A stretch of DNA of 64,000 bases from Herbiconiux oxytropis (GCF_024979315.1 NZ_JANLCK010000003.1:496001-560000); one strand, 5' to 3'; shown: positions 51,470 to 61,126, counted from the stretch's first letter. Notes: a model not told the origin generated them from the sequence alone. Translations and numbers: made by a program.

Positions 51470-54400
51470 ATGCCCCACCCCACCTGGTTCCGCGCCCGCG
51501 CGGAGGCGTTCGCCCGACGCGGACAGCGCGCCCTGGCCGGCGCGGTCACCGGTGTGCTCGTGGGTGGGCTGCTCTCGCTGGGGGCGGTTTCCCCGGCGAC
51601 GTCGGCCCCGCTCGACGACCCGGTGACTGCGACCTCGACACCACCGGCGGTGGAGCCCGCCCCCGGCGCGGAGCCCGCACCAGAGCCGGGCCCAGAGCCG
51701 GACCCGGAGCCCGCGCCCGAGGAGGCGCCCGAGAAGCCGTCGGTCGACCAGCCGGCACCCGAGACGGCACCGGAGGAGCCCTCCGCCGGCCAGCCCGGCG
51801 AGACTCCTGCCCCCGAGATCGCGCCGGTCGAGCCGCCGCCCGACGACGCCGTCCCCCCGGAAGGCGGTGCGACCCCGACGCCGACCCCGGCCGCCACTCC
51901 TGAGGCGCCGGCCGAGACCGCGGCTCCCGTGGCGCCCGTCGAGCCCTCGGCGAACGATCCTCCGCTGGACATGTTCCGCTCGAGCACCGATGTCTCGGCG
52001 CTCGCCGCGGGGGTTCCGGCACCGGCCCCTCAGGCCTGGGTCGAGACCTTCGAACAGGGCGTGACGAACACGCCCACCCGCGTCGACCAGTACGCGACGA
52101 ACCGCTACACGGGATCCGCATTCTGGTTGAACGTCAGCAACTGCAACGGTGTCGTGGTCAACTACAACGCGACATTCCCGGAGACCCCGTTCTGCACCCT
52201 CGGCGCGGCGGCGGCCTCCCGCTTCAAGGTGGCCCGCATGGCCGACGTGCTCGGCCAGGTGCAGACGAACGTCGCCGCCGGAGCCGTCAACCCGGGTGGG
52301 TCGGCCGACACCACGCCGGTGAACGCCTCGACGGCCACGACCCGTCAGAACCACGCCGTCACGGCGATGACCAGCGCGGCGCAGGGCACCCAGGCCGCCA
52401 ACCAGGTCGTCCTCGAGTCGGTGGCCGCGGTGGGCGTGGCTCCCGCCCCGGCGACCGACCGGTACTACTCGATGTCGATCGACGTCTCCGAGGACTCCTG
52501 CGCCGCCCGGCCCGGCGGGCAGAACAACAACTCCCGGCTCGACCTGGCACTCGTCACGGGCACCACGGTGCGGCCGCTCACCGCCACCCCCATCGTCGCG
52601 TGCACTGTCGTCAACGGCCGCTACACCTCCAACGTCTTCCCCACCGACAACCAGACCGACCCGTGGGGCACCGGGAGCCCGTCGACCCGCGCCGGCCGCT
52701 TCTTCACCGACACCGCCGTGCTCCTCACGCCCGCGCAGGCCGCCTCGGCGAGGGTCCGGCTCTCGAACCAGGAGTCGGACATCGCGGGCAACGACTTCTC
52801 GTTCGACAACCTGCGGATCATCGACTCCACGCCGACCCTCGACAAGTCGTTCACCACCGCGGCGGTCCCCGCCGGTGTCTCCTCCACGCTGACCTTCACC
52901 GTCACCAACACCGCCGAGCTCGCCGCGAAGCCCGACTGGAGCTTCACCGACGCCCTGCCGAGCGGCCTCGTCGTGGCAGCCGGAACGCCCGCCGTCCCCG
53001 TGGTCGGGGGCACCTGCGTGAACGCCACGGGCGCCGCCTACGCCGTGACCGCAGCCGAGGGCTCGTCCACCATCTCGGTCACGGGTGGCGACCTGGCCGC
53101 GGGCACTGCGAGCTGCACGGTCACCGTCGCCGTGGTCGCGGCCGCCGGAGGCGCCTACACCAACGGGCCGTCGAACGTCACGACCGTCCTGAACCCGCCG
53201 CAGGCGACGACCCTCACGGTCGAGCCGGCCACCACCGTCACGATCCGCAAGAACGTGGTCAGCCGCAACCTCGCCGCCGACCAGTTCCGGCTCGCGCTCG
53301 TCTCCGGCTCGACCGAGGTCGCCAGCGCGACCACATCGGGCTCGGCGCTGGGCCTCCAGACCCAGCAGGTCGGCCCGGTCTCCGTCACCCGCGGAGCCAC
53401 CTACACGCTGGCCGAGACCGTCGTGACCACCGCGCAGCTGCGCACCTACAACACGACCTACGAGTGCGTGCGGGGCACCACCACGATCGCCACGGGGACC
53501 TCGGTCTCGGGTGCGCTGACCATCCCCGACGAGGCTGGTGTCGACATCGTCTGCACCTTCACCAACACGGCACAGGGCGGAGCGAGCCTCTACTGCGACG
53601 GCAGCTACTTCTACAGCGTGCGAGCCGACGGCACACTGACCCAGACGAACGCGCTCAGCTCGTCCGGCACCATCACCTCGACGGTCGTCGCGGCCGGTCC
53701 CGCCGGCGCCGCCAACGCGAACTCCCTTGCGATCGACGTCGAGGGCCGGACCGCTTACGCCCTGACCAGAAGCACCACCGCGAACATCGCGACGGGCGTC
53801 ATCACCTACTCCGTGTCACCCTCAGGCGCTCTCACGGCCACGCGCACCGCTTTCGGTGCCGCGCAGACCCTCAGCGCGTCGGCCTCGATCACGATGGGGG
53901 CGTTCGATCCGGTGGGCCGCGACTTCGTGGTCGGCACCACGAGCGAGGTGAACAACGTGGGTCGCGTCAACCTGTGGCGTTTCAACGGGGCGGCCGCGAA
54001 TCCGATCTTCACGCTGCTGGGCTACGTGAGCACCGGTGGGAACTCTGCGGGCAACGGCGACATGGCGTTCGACGCGAAGGGCAATCTGCACATCCTCAAG
54101 AGCGAGGGCACGCAGGTCCAGTTCTTCAGCGTGGCCGGCTCGGTGCTCGCCGCCGCTCCGGCTGGGAGCGACATCCCGGCCACCGCCACGACCCAGCGCA
54201 CCGCCGCGGGCATCGGCGGCGGCCCGCTCAATGGGTTGGCCTTCTCTCCTCGCGGCACCGCCTACGTGGGCACCGGCACCAACGCCTACCAGTTCGACCC
54301 CCTGACCTGGACGGCGATCCCGAACACCCCCACGATCGTCCTCGGCACGGATGCGAACGCGAGCACCGACCTGGCGACCTGTGCGTCTCCCTCGACGTTC

Positions 54401-55981
54401 TCGCTCAGCAAGTCGGTGCTGAGCCGGGTCACGGGCCAGGCGCACAACTTCCGCGTGGCCGTCGCCGCGGGCGGCTCCGAGGTGGCCGCCGCCACCACCG
54501 GCACCACCGGCACGTCGGCGAGCATCGGCCCGGTCCCGGCACCGGTCAACACGACGGTCACGATCTCGGAGCTCCTGCAGACGATCCTCTCGACGGCGCC
54601 CGTTCCCGCCACCTACACCGTCATCTACGAGTGCTGGGCCAACGGGGTCCGGCTCGTCTCGGCCCGGATGGACGCGACGAGGACGGCGACCGTGACCATC
54701 CCGAACCAGGTGAGCGTGGGGGTCGCCTGCACCATCTACAACACGGCGCAACCGGTCGCCGAGGTCACGGTGCGCAAGTCCACGGTCGACGGCCTCGGGG
54801 CGAACCCGCAGGCGGCCGCCGGCTGGACCGTCGGGGCCTCGGTCGCCTCGGCGGGAGCCGGCACGGTCGTGCTGCCCACCGACCCCTCCTCCGCCACCCC
54901 GGCGGCCGGGCGCTCGGAGGCTCCGACGGGTGCGAACGGCGCCGCGTCGTTCTTCGTGCTCTACAGCTCGAGCACCGGATCGGCGAACGTGTCGGTGCTC
55001 GAGCGCCAGCAGACGGGCTACCGTCTCGACGGCCTCGCCTGCACCGTCACGAGGGGCACGGCGACCACGTCGTTCACGGATGCGAGCTCCACGACGGATG
55101 CGACGGGCTACGCCGTCCGCCCGGTCACCGGCACGATCGCACCGGGCAACACCGTCGACTGCACCTTCACCAACCGGGCGGTGGCCACGCTCACGCTCGT
55201 CAAGACGGTCTCGTCCGGCACGGCTCTGCCTTCGGCGTGGCAGCTCGCCGCCACCCGCAGCGTGCCGGCGGCCCTCCCCGGCCCCTCCGGTGCCGGCGGC
55301 AGCGGCACGCTCAACGCCGTCCCGGTCTCGGCCGACACGGCCTACCGGCTGTCCGAGACCGGCGGACCCGCGACCTACGTGCAGGTGGGCGGCTGGTCGT
55401 GCGTGACCGCCGGGGGCGCGAGCGTTCCGGTGACCTCGGCGGGCGACGTGTCGCTGGCCCGGGGGAGTTCCGTCACCTGCACCGTGACGAACGCCACCGC
55501 ATCTCTCACCCTGCTGAAGAACGTGCAGAATCCCTCGACCGGATTCGTGCCCTCGACCTGGAATCTCACCGCCACCCCGGCGACCCTCGCGGGGCTCGCG
55601 GCACGGACGGTGGGCGGCGCCGACTTCCAGTCCGGCGGCAATCCGGCGAGCACCTTCGACGTGAGGCCGGGGCACTCCTACACGCTCTCCGAGGCGGTGG
55701 CCCAGTCCGGCACCCGGCTGGCCTACCGGCAGGTGCGGCTGGAGCTCCGGCAGGCCAACGGCAGCTGGACCCCGGTGACCTCGGCGACGATCGCGGCCCC
55801 CGCCGCCGGGCAGACGGCGGTCTACCGCTTCGTGAACGCCCCCGTCGCCCCCACGAATCTGCCCCTCACGGGCGGCCCGAGCACCGATGCCTACCTGATC
55901 TCCGGGTTCGCCGTGCTCGCCCTCGCACTCGCCCTCGCCGTGTGGCACGGGCGTCGCCGGACACGAAGGAGCACCGCCTGA
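51470..55981 (+). CDS. LPLTG pilus-associated adhesin (large surface protein)
   Basis: A 1503-aa wall protein. Signal peptide (LAGAVTGVLVGGLLSLGA, cut near TSA), a Pro/Glu-rich spacer (about 48-160), a CnaA/adhesin-like beta domain (about 185-455), a DUF11-like domain, a central propeller-like block (about 715-980, beginning SLYCDGSYFYSVRADGTLTQ), and four or five prealbumin-like (SpaA-type) domains, each ending in a Cys-containing strand such as CTFTNT, CTFTNR or CTVTNA. Sorting signal LPLTG (1464-1468), TM and RRRTRR tail. It precedes the major pilin and class C sortase, so it is the likely tip or shaft-decorating adhesin. ATG at 51470 opens on the signal peptide; the reading from 51362 would add 36 residues. 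Confidence 0.88.
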   Translation: MPHPTWFRARAEAFARRGQRALAGAVTGVLVGGLLSLGAVSPATSAPLDDPVTATSTPPAVEPAPGAEPAPEPGPEPDPEPAPEEAPEKPSVDQPAPETAPEEPSAGQPGETPAPEIAPVEPPPDDAVPPEGGATPTPTPAATPEAPAETAAPVAPVEPSANDPPLDMFRSSTDVSALAAGVPAPAPQAWVETFEQGVTNTPTRVDQYATNRYTGSAFWLNVSNCNGVVVNYNATFPETPFCTLGAAAASRFKVARMADVLGQVQTNVAAGAVNPGGSADTTPVNASTATTRQNHAVTAMTSAAQGTQAANQVVLESVAAVGVAPAPATDRYYSMSIDVSEDSCAARPGGQNNNSRLDLALVTGTTVRPLTATPIVACTVVNGRYTSNVFPTDNQTDPWGTGSPSTRAGRFFTDTAVLLTPAQAASARVRLSNQESDIAGNDFSFDNLRIIDSTPTLDKSFTTAAVPAGVSSTLTFTVTNTAELAAKPDWSFTDALPSGLVVAAGTPAVPVVGGTCVNATGAAYAVTAAEGSSTISVTGGDLAAGTASCTVTVAVVAAAGGAYTNGPSNVTTVLNPPQATTLTVEPATTVTIRKNVVSRNLAADQFRLALVSGSTEVASATTSGSALGLQTQQVGPVSVTRGATYTLAETVVTTAQLRTYNTTYECVRGTTTIATGTSVSGALTIPDEAGVDIVCTFTNTAQGGASLYCDGSYFYSVRADGTLTQTNALSSSGTITSTVVAAGPAGAANANSLAIDVEGRTAYALTRSTTANIATGVITYSVSPSGALTATRTAFGAAQTLSASASITMGAFDPVGRDFVVGTTSEVNNVGRVNLWRFNGAAANPIFTLLGYVSTGGNSAGNGDMAFDAKGNLHILKSEGTQVQFFSVAGSVLAAAPAGSDIPATATTQRTAAGIGGGPLNGLAFSPRGTAYVGTGTNAYQFDPLTWTAIPNTPTIVLGTDANASTDLATCASPSTFSLSKSVLSRVTGQAHNFRVAVAAGGSEVAAATTGTTGTSASIGPVPAPVNTTVTISELLQTILSTAPVPATYTVIYECWANGVRLVSARMDATRTATVTIPNQVSVGVACTIYNTAQPVAEVTVRKSTVDGLGANPQAAAGWTVGASVASAGAGTVVLPTDPSSATPAAGRSEAPTGANGAASFFVLYSSSTGSANVSVLERQQTGYRLDGLACTVTRGTATTSFTDASSTTDATGYAVRPVTGTIAPGNTVDCTFTNRAVATLTLVKTVSSGTALPSAWQLAATRSVPAALPGPSGAGGSGTLNAVPVSADTAYRLSETGGPATYVQVGGWSCVTAGGASVPVTSAGDVSLARGSSVTCTVTNATASLTLLKNVQNPSTGFVPSTWNLTATPATLAGLAARTVGGADFQSGGNPASTFDVRPGHSYTLSEAVAQSGTRLAYRQVRLELRQANGSWTPVTSATIAAPAAGQTAVYRFVNAPVAPTNLPLTGGPSTDAYLISGFAVLALALALAVWHGRRRTRRSTA

Positions 55982-56060
55982 GACGCGACTTCCCAGTGAC
56001 CGACACCTGTCCCACCATCATCTGCTCCATCTGACCTCTTCATCGAAACGGAGAAATCTC

Positions 56061-57584
56061 ATGTCCTCATCCGCACTCAGGCGGGCCACCGCCGCGATCG
56101 GGGCCGCGGTCCTGGCCGCCGGCGTGGCGCTCGTCGCCGTCGCGCCGGCGCAGGCCGTCATCCTGCCCGGCAACATCGACTCCGCCCAGCAGCGCACGCT
56201 GACCGTGCACAAGTACGCCCTCGGCCCCGGCAACGGCGCTGTGGCGGGGACCGGGCAGGAGCTCCCGCCCTCGACCAACCTCGGCCAGCCGCTCCCGGGC
56301 GCCGTGTTCACGGCCACCCAGGTCGCCGGTGTCGATCTGACCACCCCCGAGGGCTGGACGATCGCCACCAACCTGACCCCGCAGGCGGCCTCCACGCGCC
56401 TCGCGAGCACGTCGTTCACGTCGACGCCCTCGTCGGCGAACGGCACGGCGAACTTCACGGTCGACCCCGCCCTCTACCCGACCGGCATGCCGATCGGCCT
56501 GTACTACGTGAAGGAGACCGTGCTGCCCGCCGACGCGACCAACCCGGCCGCGCCGTTCCTCGTGTCGCTGCCGCTGCCCACCGGCCCCGTCGGCGCACCG
56601 GCGAACCAGTGGATCTACGACGTGCACGTGTACCCGAAGAACGCGGTCACGGAGCTGACGAAGACGAGGGTGCCCGCACCGGCGAACTCCGTCGAGGCGC
56701 GCAACCCCGACCTCATCCGCTGGGCCATCGCCTCGAGCATCCCCACCCTCGCCCCAGGTGACACCATCACGAACTACGTGCTCGGGGACACGATCCCGAG
56801 CTCCCTCGAGTTCGTCGAGACTCCGCCGGCCGGTGTCGCGCCGACGGGGGTCACGGTCACGAGTGCTGCGGGGATCGCGCAGAACTTCGTCAGAGACGTC
56901 GACTACACCGTCGACATCGCGGCGACGACCTCGACGCTCACCTTCACCCCGGCCGGACTCACCCGCCTGACGGCTCTGCAGGGCGGGGTCGTGACCGGCA
57001 GCATCCTCACCCGTGCCGTGTCCATCCCGTCCGACGGCATCATCGTCAACACCGCCACCGCCAGCATCAACGGCGCGACGGAGACGGTGACCGGTGCCAC
57101 CTCGGTCGGCCAGCTGACGGTCTACGCCTACGAGAGCAACAACGGCAGCCCCAAGGTGCCTCTCGCCGGTGCGGTCTACCAGGTCTACCTGACCCAGAAC
57201 GACGCCAACCTGCAGCAGAACCCGATCTCGATCGAGGGTGTGACCAACTGGACGACCGCGGCGAACGGGATCGTCGTGATCCCGATCATGACACCGGGCA
57301 ACTACTACGTGCGCGAGATCACCCCGCCGACCGGATTCAACATCCCGCAGACGAACCCGATCCAGGCCGTGGTGGTCGCCGGCCCGACCTCGACCGTCGC
57401 GCCCGTGCGGAACTACGTCGAGTTCAACCACACCCAGGTGTCGGCGGCGAACTTCCTGCTGCCGCTCACCGGTGGTGACGGGGGACTGTGGTTCGGCCTC
57501 GGCGGAGCCGGGCTCATCGTGCTCGCACTCGGTGCCGCGTTCGTCGTGCGCCGGCGGGCAGCTGCTGCGCACACGCTTGCGTAG
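56061..57584 (+). CDS. Major pilin, SpaH/EbpB-type isopeptide-forming LPLTG protein
   Basis: A 507-aa backbone pilin. Signal peptide ends near AQA (residue 32). The pilin motif is WIYDVHVYPKN with Lys193, the residue that class C sortase joins to the sorting-signal Thr of the next subunit. E-box motifs YYVKETVLP (Glu152) and YYVREITPPTGF support internal isopeptide bonds in the N- and C-terminal CnaB domains. Sorting signal LPLTG (467-471), TM and basic tail. Clear GGAG site 7 nt upstream. Follows the adhesin by 79 bp and precedes its sortase by 9 bp. Confidence 0.96.
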   Translation: MSSSALRRATAAIGAAVLAAGVALVAVAPAQAVILPGNIDSAQQRTLTVHKYALGPGNGAVAGTGQELPPSTNLGQPLPGAVFTATQVAGVDLTTPEGWTIATNLTPQAASTRLASTSFTSTPSSANGTANFTVDPALYPTGMPIGLYYVKETVLPADATNPAAPFLVSLPLPTGPVGAPANQWIYDVHVYPKNAVTELTKTRVPAPANSVEARNPDLIRWAIASSIPTLAPGDTITNYVLGDTIPSSLEFVETPPAGVAPTGVTVTSAAGIAQNFVRDVDYTVDIAATTSTLTFTPAGLTRLTALQGGVVTGSILTRAVSIPSDGIIVNTATASINGATETVTGATSVGQLTVYAYESNNGSPKVPLAGAVYQVYLTQNDANLQQNPISIEGVTNWTTAANGIVVIPIMTPGNYYVREITPPTGFNIPQTNPIQAVVVAGPTSTVAPVRNYVEFNHTQVSAANFLLPLTGGDGGLWFGLGGAGLIVLALGAAFVVRRRAAAAHTLA

Positions 57585-57587
57585 GCT
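57582..57587 (+). promoter_or_regulatory. Internal -10 box before the sortase gene
   Basis: TAGGCT, 6 nt before the GTG at 57594; it overlaps the end of the pilin gene and would give a separate leaderless sortase mRNA. Confidence 0.5.
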
Positions 57588-57593
57588 GAAGCG

Positions 57594-58559
57594 GTGAAAG
57601 CGGAGGTGGGGCGTCCAGAGGGTGCCCCACCTTCGTCGTCCCCGGGCGAAGGCTCCGCATCGCCCACGCGCAGGAGCCTCCGCCGGGCTCGGCGCTGGCG
57701 TCTGCCCCTCATGCCCCTCGTGATCGCGATCGTCTGCGTCGCCGGGGTGGCTCTGCTGCTGTTCCCGACGATCGTCTCCTGGTTCAGCCAGTACGAGCAG
57801 TCCCAGCGCATCAGCGAGCTGAGTGACGACGTCGCCGACCTGAGCGCCGAGACGCTGCGCGCACGGGTGGCGGAGGCGCGGGCCTACAACGCGGCGCTCA
57901 CGGGAGGAGGTGCGGACATCGCCGCGAACGAGCGGCTGCCGCTCGCCGATCAACCCGATCAGAGCGGCGACTACGGCAGCATCCTGCGCGCCGACGAGAA
58001 CGGACTCATGGCGAGGCTCAAGATCCCCGCCATCGCCGTCGACCTGCCGATCTACCACGGCACGAGCGGCGACGTGCTCGATCACGGTGTGGGGCACCTC
58101 GAGGGCACGGCCGTGCCTGTCGGCGGAGCCTCGACGCACTCGGTGCTCACCGCCCACCGGGGGCTCGCCACCTCCGAGCTCTTCACCCACCTCGACCGCG
58201 TGCAGGTCGACGACACCTTCACGGTCGAGGTCTTCGGCGAGGTGCTCAGCTACCGGGTGGTCGAGACCGAGGTGGTCGAGCCCACCGAGACCCAGAGCCT
58301 CCTGCCTGTGGACGGGAGAGACCTCATCACCCTCGTCACCTGCACGCCCCTCGGTGTGAACAGCCACCGCATCCTCGTGACGGGGGAGCGCGTCATCCCG
58401 ACCCCCCAGGGCGACCTCGACGGGGCCGGACAGCGCCCCGAGATCCCCACGTTCCCGTGGTGGGTGCTGATCGCCGCCGGCGTGCTCACGGCCGCGGCAG
58501 CCTACGTCTGGTGGTCGGGCCGGCCGCCCGCGGGCCAGGGCGCCCGGGTTGTGCTGTGA
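57594..58559 (+). CDS. Class C (pilus) sortase
   Basis: A 321-aa membrane transpeptidase. An N-terminal TM (PLVIAIVCVAGVALLLF, about 41-57), the sortase barrel, and a second C-terminal TM (WWVLIAAGVLTAAAAYVWW), the layout of class C enzymes. Catalytic triad: His188 in LTAHRG, Cys250 in TLVTCTPLG, Arg259 in HRILVTGER. It polymerises the pilin through Lys193. No clear DP(F/W/Y) lid is seen in the expected place, though QPDQSGDYGSIL lies there. GTG start with a leaderless-type box. Confidence 0.95.
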   Translation: MKAEVGRPEGAPPSSSPGEGSASPTRRSLRRARRWRLPLMPLVIAIVCVAGVALLLFPTIVSWFSQYEQSQRISELSDDVADLSAETLRARVAEARAYNAALTGGGADIAANERLPLADQPDQSGDYGSILRADENGLMARLKIPAIAVDLPIYHGTSGDVLDHGVGHLEGTAVPVGGASTHSVLTAHRGLATSELFTHLDRVQVDDTFTVEVFGEVLSYRVVETEVVEPTETQSLLPVDGRDLITLVTCTPLGVNSHRILVTGERVIPTPQGDLDGAGQRPEIPTFPWWVLIAAGVLTAAAAYVWWSGRPPAGQGARVVL

Positions 58560-58571
58560 GAGCGGTCGATA

Positions 58572-58577
58572 CAGAAT
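58572..58577 (+). promoter_or_regulatory. -10 box of leaderless promoter for the M23 peptidase
   Basis: CAGAAT, 7 nt before the ATG at 58585. Confidence 0.4.
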
Positions 58578-58584
58578 GGGCGCG

Positions 58585-59298
58585 ATGAAGCACCAGCGAA
58601 CGATACTCGGCGGCGTCGCCATGACGTTCGTCTTCGGCGTCGCCGTCGCCACCTCGGTGCCGGCCGCGTCGCTCGCCACGGCGGGCTCATTCGAGGCCGT
58701 GCAGGCCGACGCCGTGGCCGGTTCGGCGCAGTCCTTCGATTCGGCTGCCGAGGCCGCCGGCGCTGCGGTGTCGCGCGACGGCTACGTCATCCACACCCCG
58801 ACGCCCACCCCCACCCCGAAGCCCGTGGCCACGAGCCAGGGCGGCTACGGCGGGGGGCAGTGCCAAGCGGGGGCGGATGCCGTGGGCGAGTCGACCGCGT
58901 TCTCCTGGGTCTACCCGGGCGGGTACCGCCAGTCCGACGGCTTCGGCCCGCGCGCCGAAGGTTTCCACAAGGGCGTCGACATGGTCAACGACGAGGGTGT
59001 GCCCGTGCACGCGATCGCCGACGGCATCGTCATCGCCGCGTCAGGCGACGGGGGCACGGGCGGCGTCTACCTCTCGCTCGCGCACAAGGTGGGCGGCGTG
59101 GCCGTCTGCAGCATGTACATGCACTTCCTCGACGGATCGCTCATGGCGGGTGTGGGGGACACCGTGACCGCGGGGCAGGTGATCGGCCTCACGGGCCGCA
59201 CCGGCAACGCCACCACCGAGCACACGCACTTCGAGCTCTACGGCGCCGATGGGGTGCGCTACGACCCGATGCCGTTCATGCTCGAGCACGCCGGCTGA
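58585..59298 (+). CDS. Secreted M23-family (LytM) peptidase
   Basis: A 237-aa exported protein. N-terminal signal (GGVAMTFVFGVAVATSVPAA), a short linker with TPTPTPKP, then the M23 domain (about 105-237): FHKGVDM supplies the H-x3-D zinc ligands, CSMYMHF and HTHFEL the remaining His residues. All four canonical ligands are present, so an active endopeptidase cutting peptidoglycan cross-bridges is expected. Placed right after the pilus sortase, it may open the wall for pilus assembly or growth. Confidence 0.92.
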   Translation: MKHQRTILGGVAMTFVFGVAVATSVPAASLATAGSFEAVQADAVAGSAQSFDSAAEAAGAAVSRDGYVIHTPTPTPTPKPVATSQGGYGGGQCQAGADAVGESTAFSWVYPGGYRQSDGFGPRAEGFHKGVDMVNDEGVPVHAIADGIVIAASGDGGTGGVYLSLAHKVGGVAVCSMYMHFLDGSLMAGVGDTVTAGQVIGLTGRTGNATTEHTHFELYGADGVRYDPMPFMLEHAG

Positions 59299-59339
59299 TC
59301 GCCATCCGGGCACGCCGGCCGACCCTCATCCTGAGCGTT

Positions 59340-59404
59340 CGCGATATATCTTGATTTGCGACGCAACGCGATATAACGTGTTTCCTACGAGACGCGATAT
59401 AACG
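59340..59404 (+). promoter_or_regulatory. Three phased CGCGATATA repeats, probable PadR operators
   Basis: CGCGATATATC (59340-59350), CGCGATATAACG (59367-59378) and CGCGATATAACG (59393-59404), spaced 27 and 26 bp. They are AT-rich islands in GC-rich DNA just before the DUF4097-PadR operon; autoregulation by the PadR protein is the simplest reading. Confidence 0.6.
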
Positions 59405-59424
59405 CGAACAGGCAGGAGAGCACC

Positions 59425-60327
59425 GTGGTACTGGAGAAGTGGATCGTCGACGGCCCGAAGGTCATCGACCTCGAACTGGTCCGATCGTTGAAGGTCGGCC
59501 TCATCGGCGGACAGGTCGACGTGATCGGCCACGACGAGCCGGGAGCCCGCATCGAGGTGCACTCCGTCTCGGGCAAAGACCTCAAGATCTCGATCGACGG
59601 CGACCGCCTCGAGATCGACCACCCGCAACTGCGCTGGGACAACTTCGTCGAGGTGTTCAAGTCGTGGCGCGGCAACGCCCGCGCCGACATCAGCATCATG
59701 GTGCCCCGCGACGTGGCCCTGAAGTTCGGGGTCATCTCGGCGTCCGCCCTCATCTCGGGTCTCACCACGGATGCGCGGATCAGCACGGTCACGGGCGACG
59801 TGGTGGTCGACGGCGTCGTGGGCGACCTCGACGTCAACAGTGTGAGCGGCGAGGTCTCGATCCGCGACCACCGTGGCCTCGTGAACGCCCACACCGTCTC
59901 GGGCGACATCGCCGTCCAGGGTGAGATCCGCCGCTTCTCGGCCGACGGCGTCTCCGCCTCGGTGATCGTCGACTCCGTCGGCGCTCCGGACGAGATCGAG
60001 AACAACACCGTGTCGGGCGACCTCACGGTGCGACTGGATGCCGAGGCCTCCGCCCGCTACAACGTCAACTCGGTCTCGGGCGTGCTGCAGCTCGGCCCCA
60101 GCACGATCAAGGGCCTCCGCGGCAGCGGCTACAACGGCCACACCGGGGTGCTCGACGTGTCGTGGACGGAGTTCCGCGCGAACTCCGTCTCGGGCGACAT
60201 CACCGTGATCTTCCGCGAGGAGGAGACGGTCTCGGCGGCCTCGCCCACCTCCGGCGCCGGCGCTGCCGGATCGGATCCCCTCAGCTTCGACAAGCAGGAC
60301 GAGGTCTTCGGAGAGGGTCACGCATGA
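59425..60327 (+). CDS. DUF4097 beta-helix-like protein
   Basis: A 300-aa protein. Repeats of the form SVSGD-x-x-V (HSVSGKDLKI, NSVSGEVSIRD, HTVSGDIAVQG, NTVSGDLTVRL, NSVSGDITVIF) form the right-handed beta-helix typical of DUF4097. No signal peptide or TM. GTG start with AGGAGAG upstream. It is translationally coupled to the PadR gene (ATGA), and such pairs are frequent in actinobacteria; the molecular role is unknown. Confidence 0.88.
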   Translation: MVLEKWIVDGPKVIDLELVRSLKVGLIGGQVDVIGHDEPGARIEVHSVSGKDLKISIDGDRLEIDHPQLRWDNFVEVFKSWRGNARADISIMVPRDVALKFGVISASALISGLTTDARISTVTGDVVVDGVVGDLDVNSVSGEVSIRDHRGLVNAHTVSGDIAVQGEIRRFSADGVSASVIVDSVGAPDEIENNTVSGDLTVRLDAEASARYNVNSVSGVLQLGPSTIKGLRGSGYNGHTGVLDVSWTEFRANSVSGDITVIFREEETVSAASPTSGAGAAGSDPLSFDKQDEVFGEGHA

Positions 60328-61007
60328 GCCCCGTCTTCGGCCACGGCCACCTTCGCCTCTACCTCCTGAGCCTGCTCGAGGAGTCACCCAAGCACGGCTA
60401 CGAGCTCATCCAGGCGCTCTCCGAGCGCTTCGGCGGCACCTACAGCCCGAGTGCCGGCACCATCTACCCCCGCCTCGCCAAGCTCGAGGAGGAGGGCCTC
60501 GTGACCAAGAGCGCCGACGGCCGCAAGACCGTCTACGCCATCACCGACACCGGTCGCGCCGAGCTCGACTCGCGCCGGGGTGAGCTCGACGACATCGAGG
60601 CGGAGCTCTCCGACTCGGTGCGCCGACTCGCCGAGGAGGTGCGCTCCGGGGTCAAGCAGGCCATGAAGAGCCTCCGCGCCGACCTCGCCGAGGCCGCCCA
60701 CAGCGCTCGCGAGGGTGCGAAGGCGAGCGCTCGGGCCGCAGCCTCCGGCGAGGGCTGGTCGGCGTCGGCCACCGGCACCCCCGGCGATTCGTCTGTCTCC
60801 GATTCCGAGAAGGGCACCGGCTCCTCGCGCGCCGACGTCTCGGCCGCCCTCCGCGAGGCCGACCTCGCGCTCACGGAGTTCCGCCAGGCCGTGCGCACCG
60901 ACCTGCGCAAGGCCTCCTCGAAGGGCTTCGACCCCGAGACGGTCGCCCGCCTCAAGCTGAAGCTCACCGAGCTCCAGCTCGACCTCCGAGCCGAACTCAG
61001 GAGCTAG
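60324..61007 (+). CDS. PadR-family transcriptional regulator
   Basis: A 227-aa regulator. The winged helix covers about residues 8-75 (HGYELIQALSERFGGTYSPS and GTIYPRLAKLEEEGLV), followed by a long helical, Ser/Ala-rich C-terminal region that probably dimerises through coiled coils. Coupled to the DUF4097 gene. The phased repeats upstream of the operon are its likely operators. Confidence 0.92.
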   Translation: MSPVFGHGHLRLYLLSLLEESPKHGYELIQALSERFGGTYSPSAGTIYPRLAKLEEEGLVTKSADGRKTVYAITDTGRAELDSRRGELDDIEAELSDSVRRLAEEVRSGVKQAMKSLRADLAEAAHSAREGAKASARAAASGEGWSASATGTPGDSSVSDSEKGTGSSRADVSAALREADLALTEFRQAVRTDLRKASSKGFDPETVARLKLKLTELQLDLRAELRS

Positions 61008-61022
61008 CCCTCCTAGCAGCAT

Positions 61023-61086
61023 CTGCCGAACCGTCAGAATCCACACATCCCGCGAGGGTTTCGTGTGGATTCTGACGTTTCGGCGG
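61023..61086. repeat. 24-bp-arm palindromic element (copy B)
   Basis: Arms 61023-61046 and 61063-61086 pair at 22 of 24 positions around a 16-nt loop. Outer sequence TGCCGAACCGTCA and inner TCCACAC match the element at 33251-33320. It starts 15 bp after the PadR stop and may terminate that operon. Confidence 0.9.
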
Positions 61087-61114
61087 GGTGAGGGGCAGAT
61101 GAGGGGGCTGCTGG

Positions 61115-61120
61115 TAGGAT
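61115..61120 (+). promoter_or_regulatory. -10 box of the leu operon promoter
   Basis: TAGGAT, 6 nt before the GTG of the leader peptide, so the leader should begin at the first base of the transcript. No clear -35. Confidence 0.55.
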
Positions 61121-61126
61121 CGGGGG

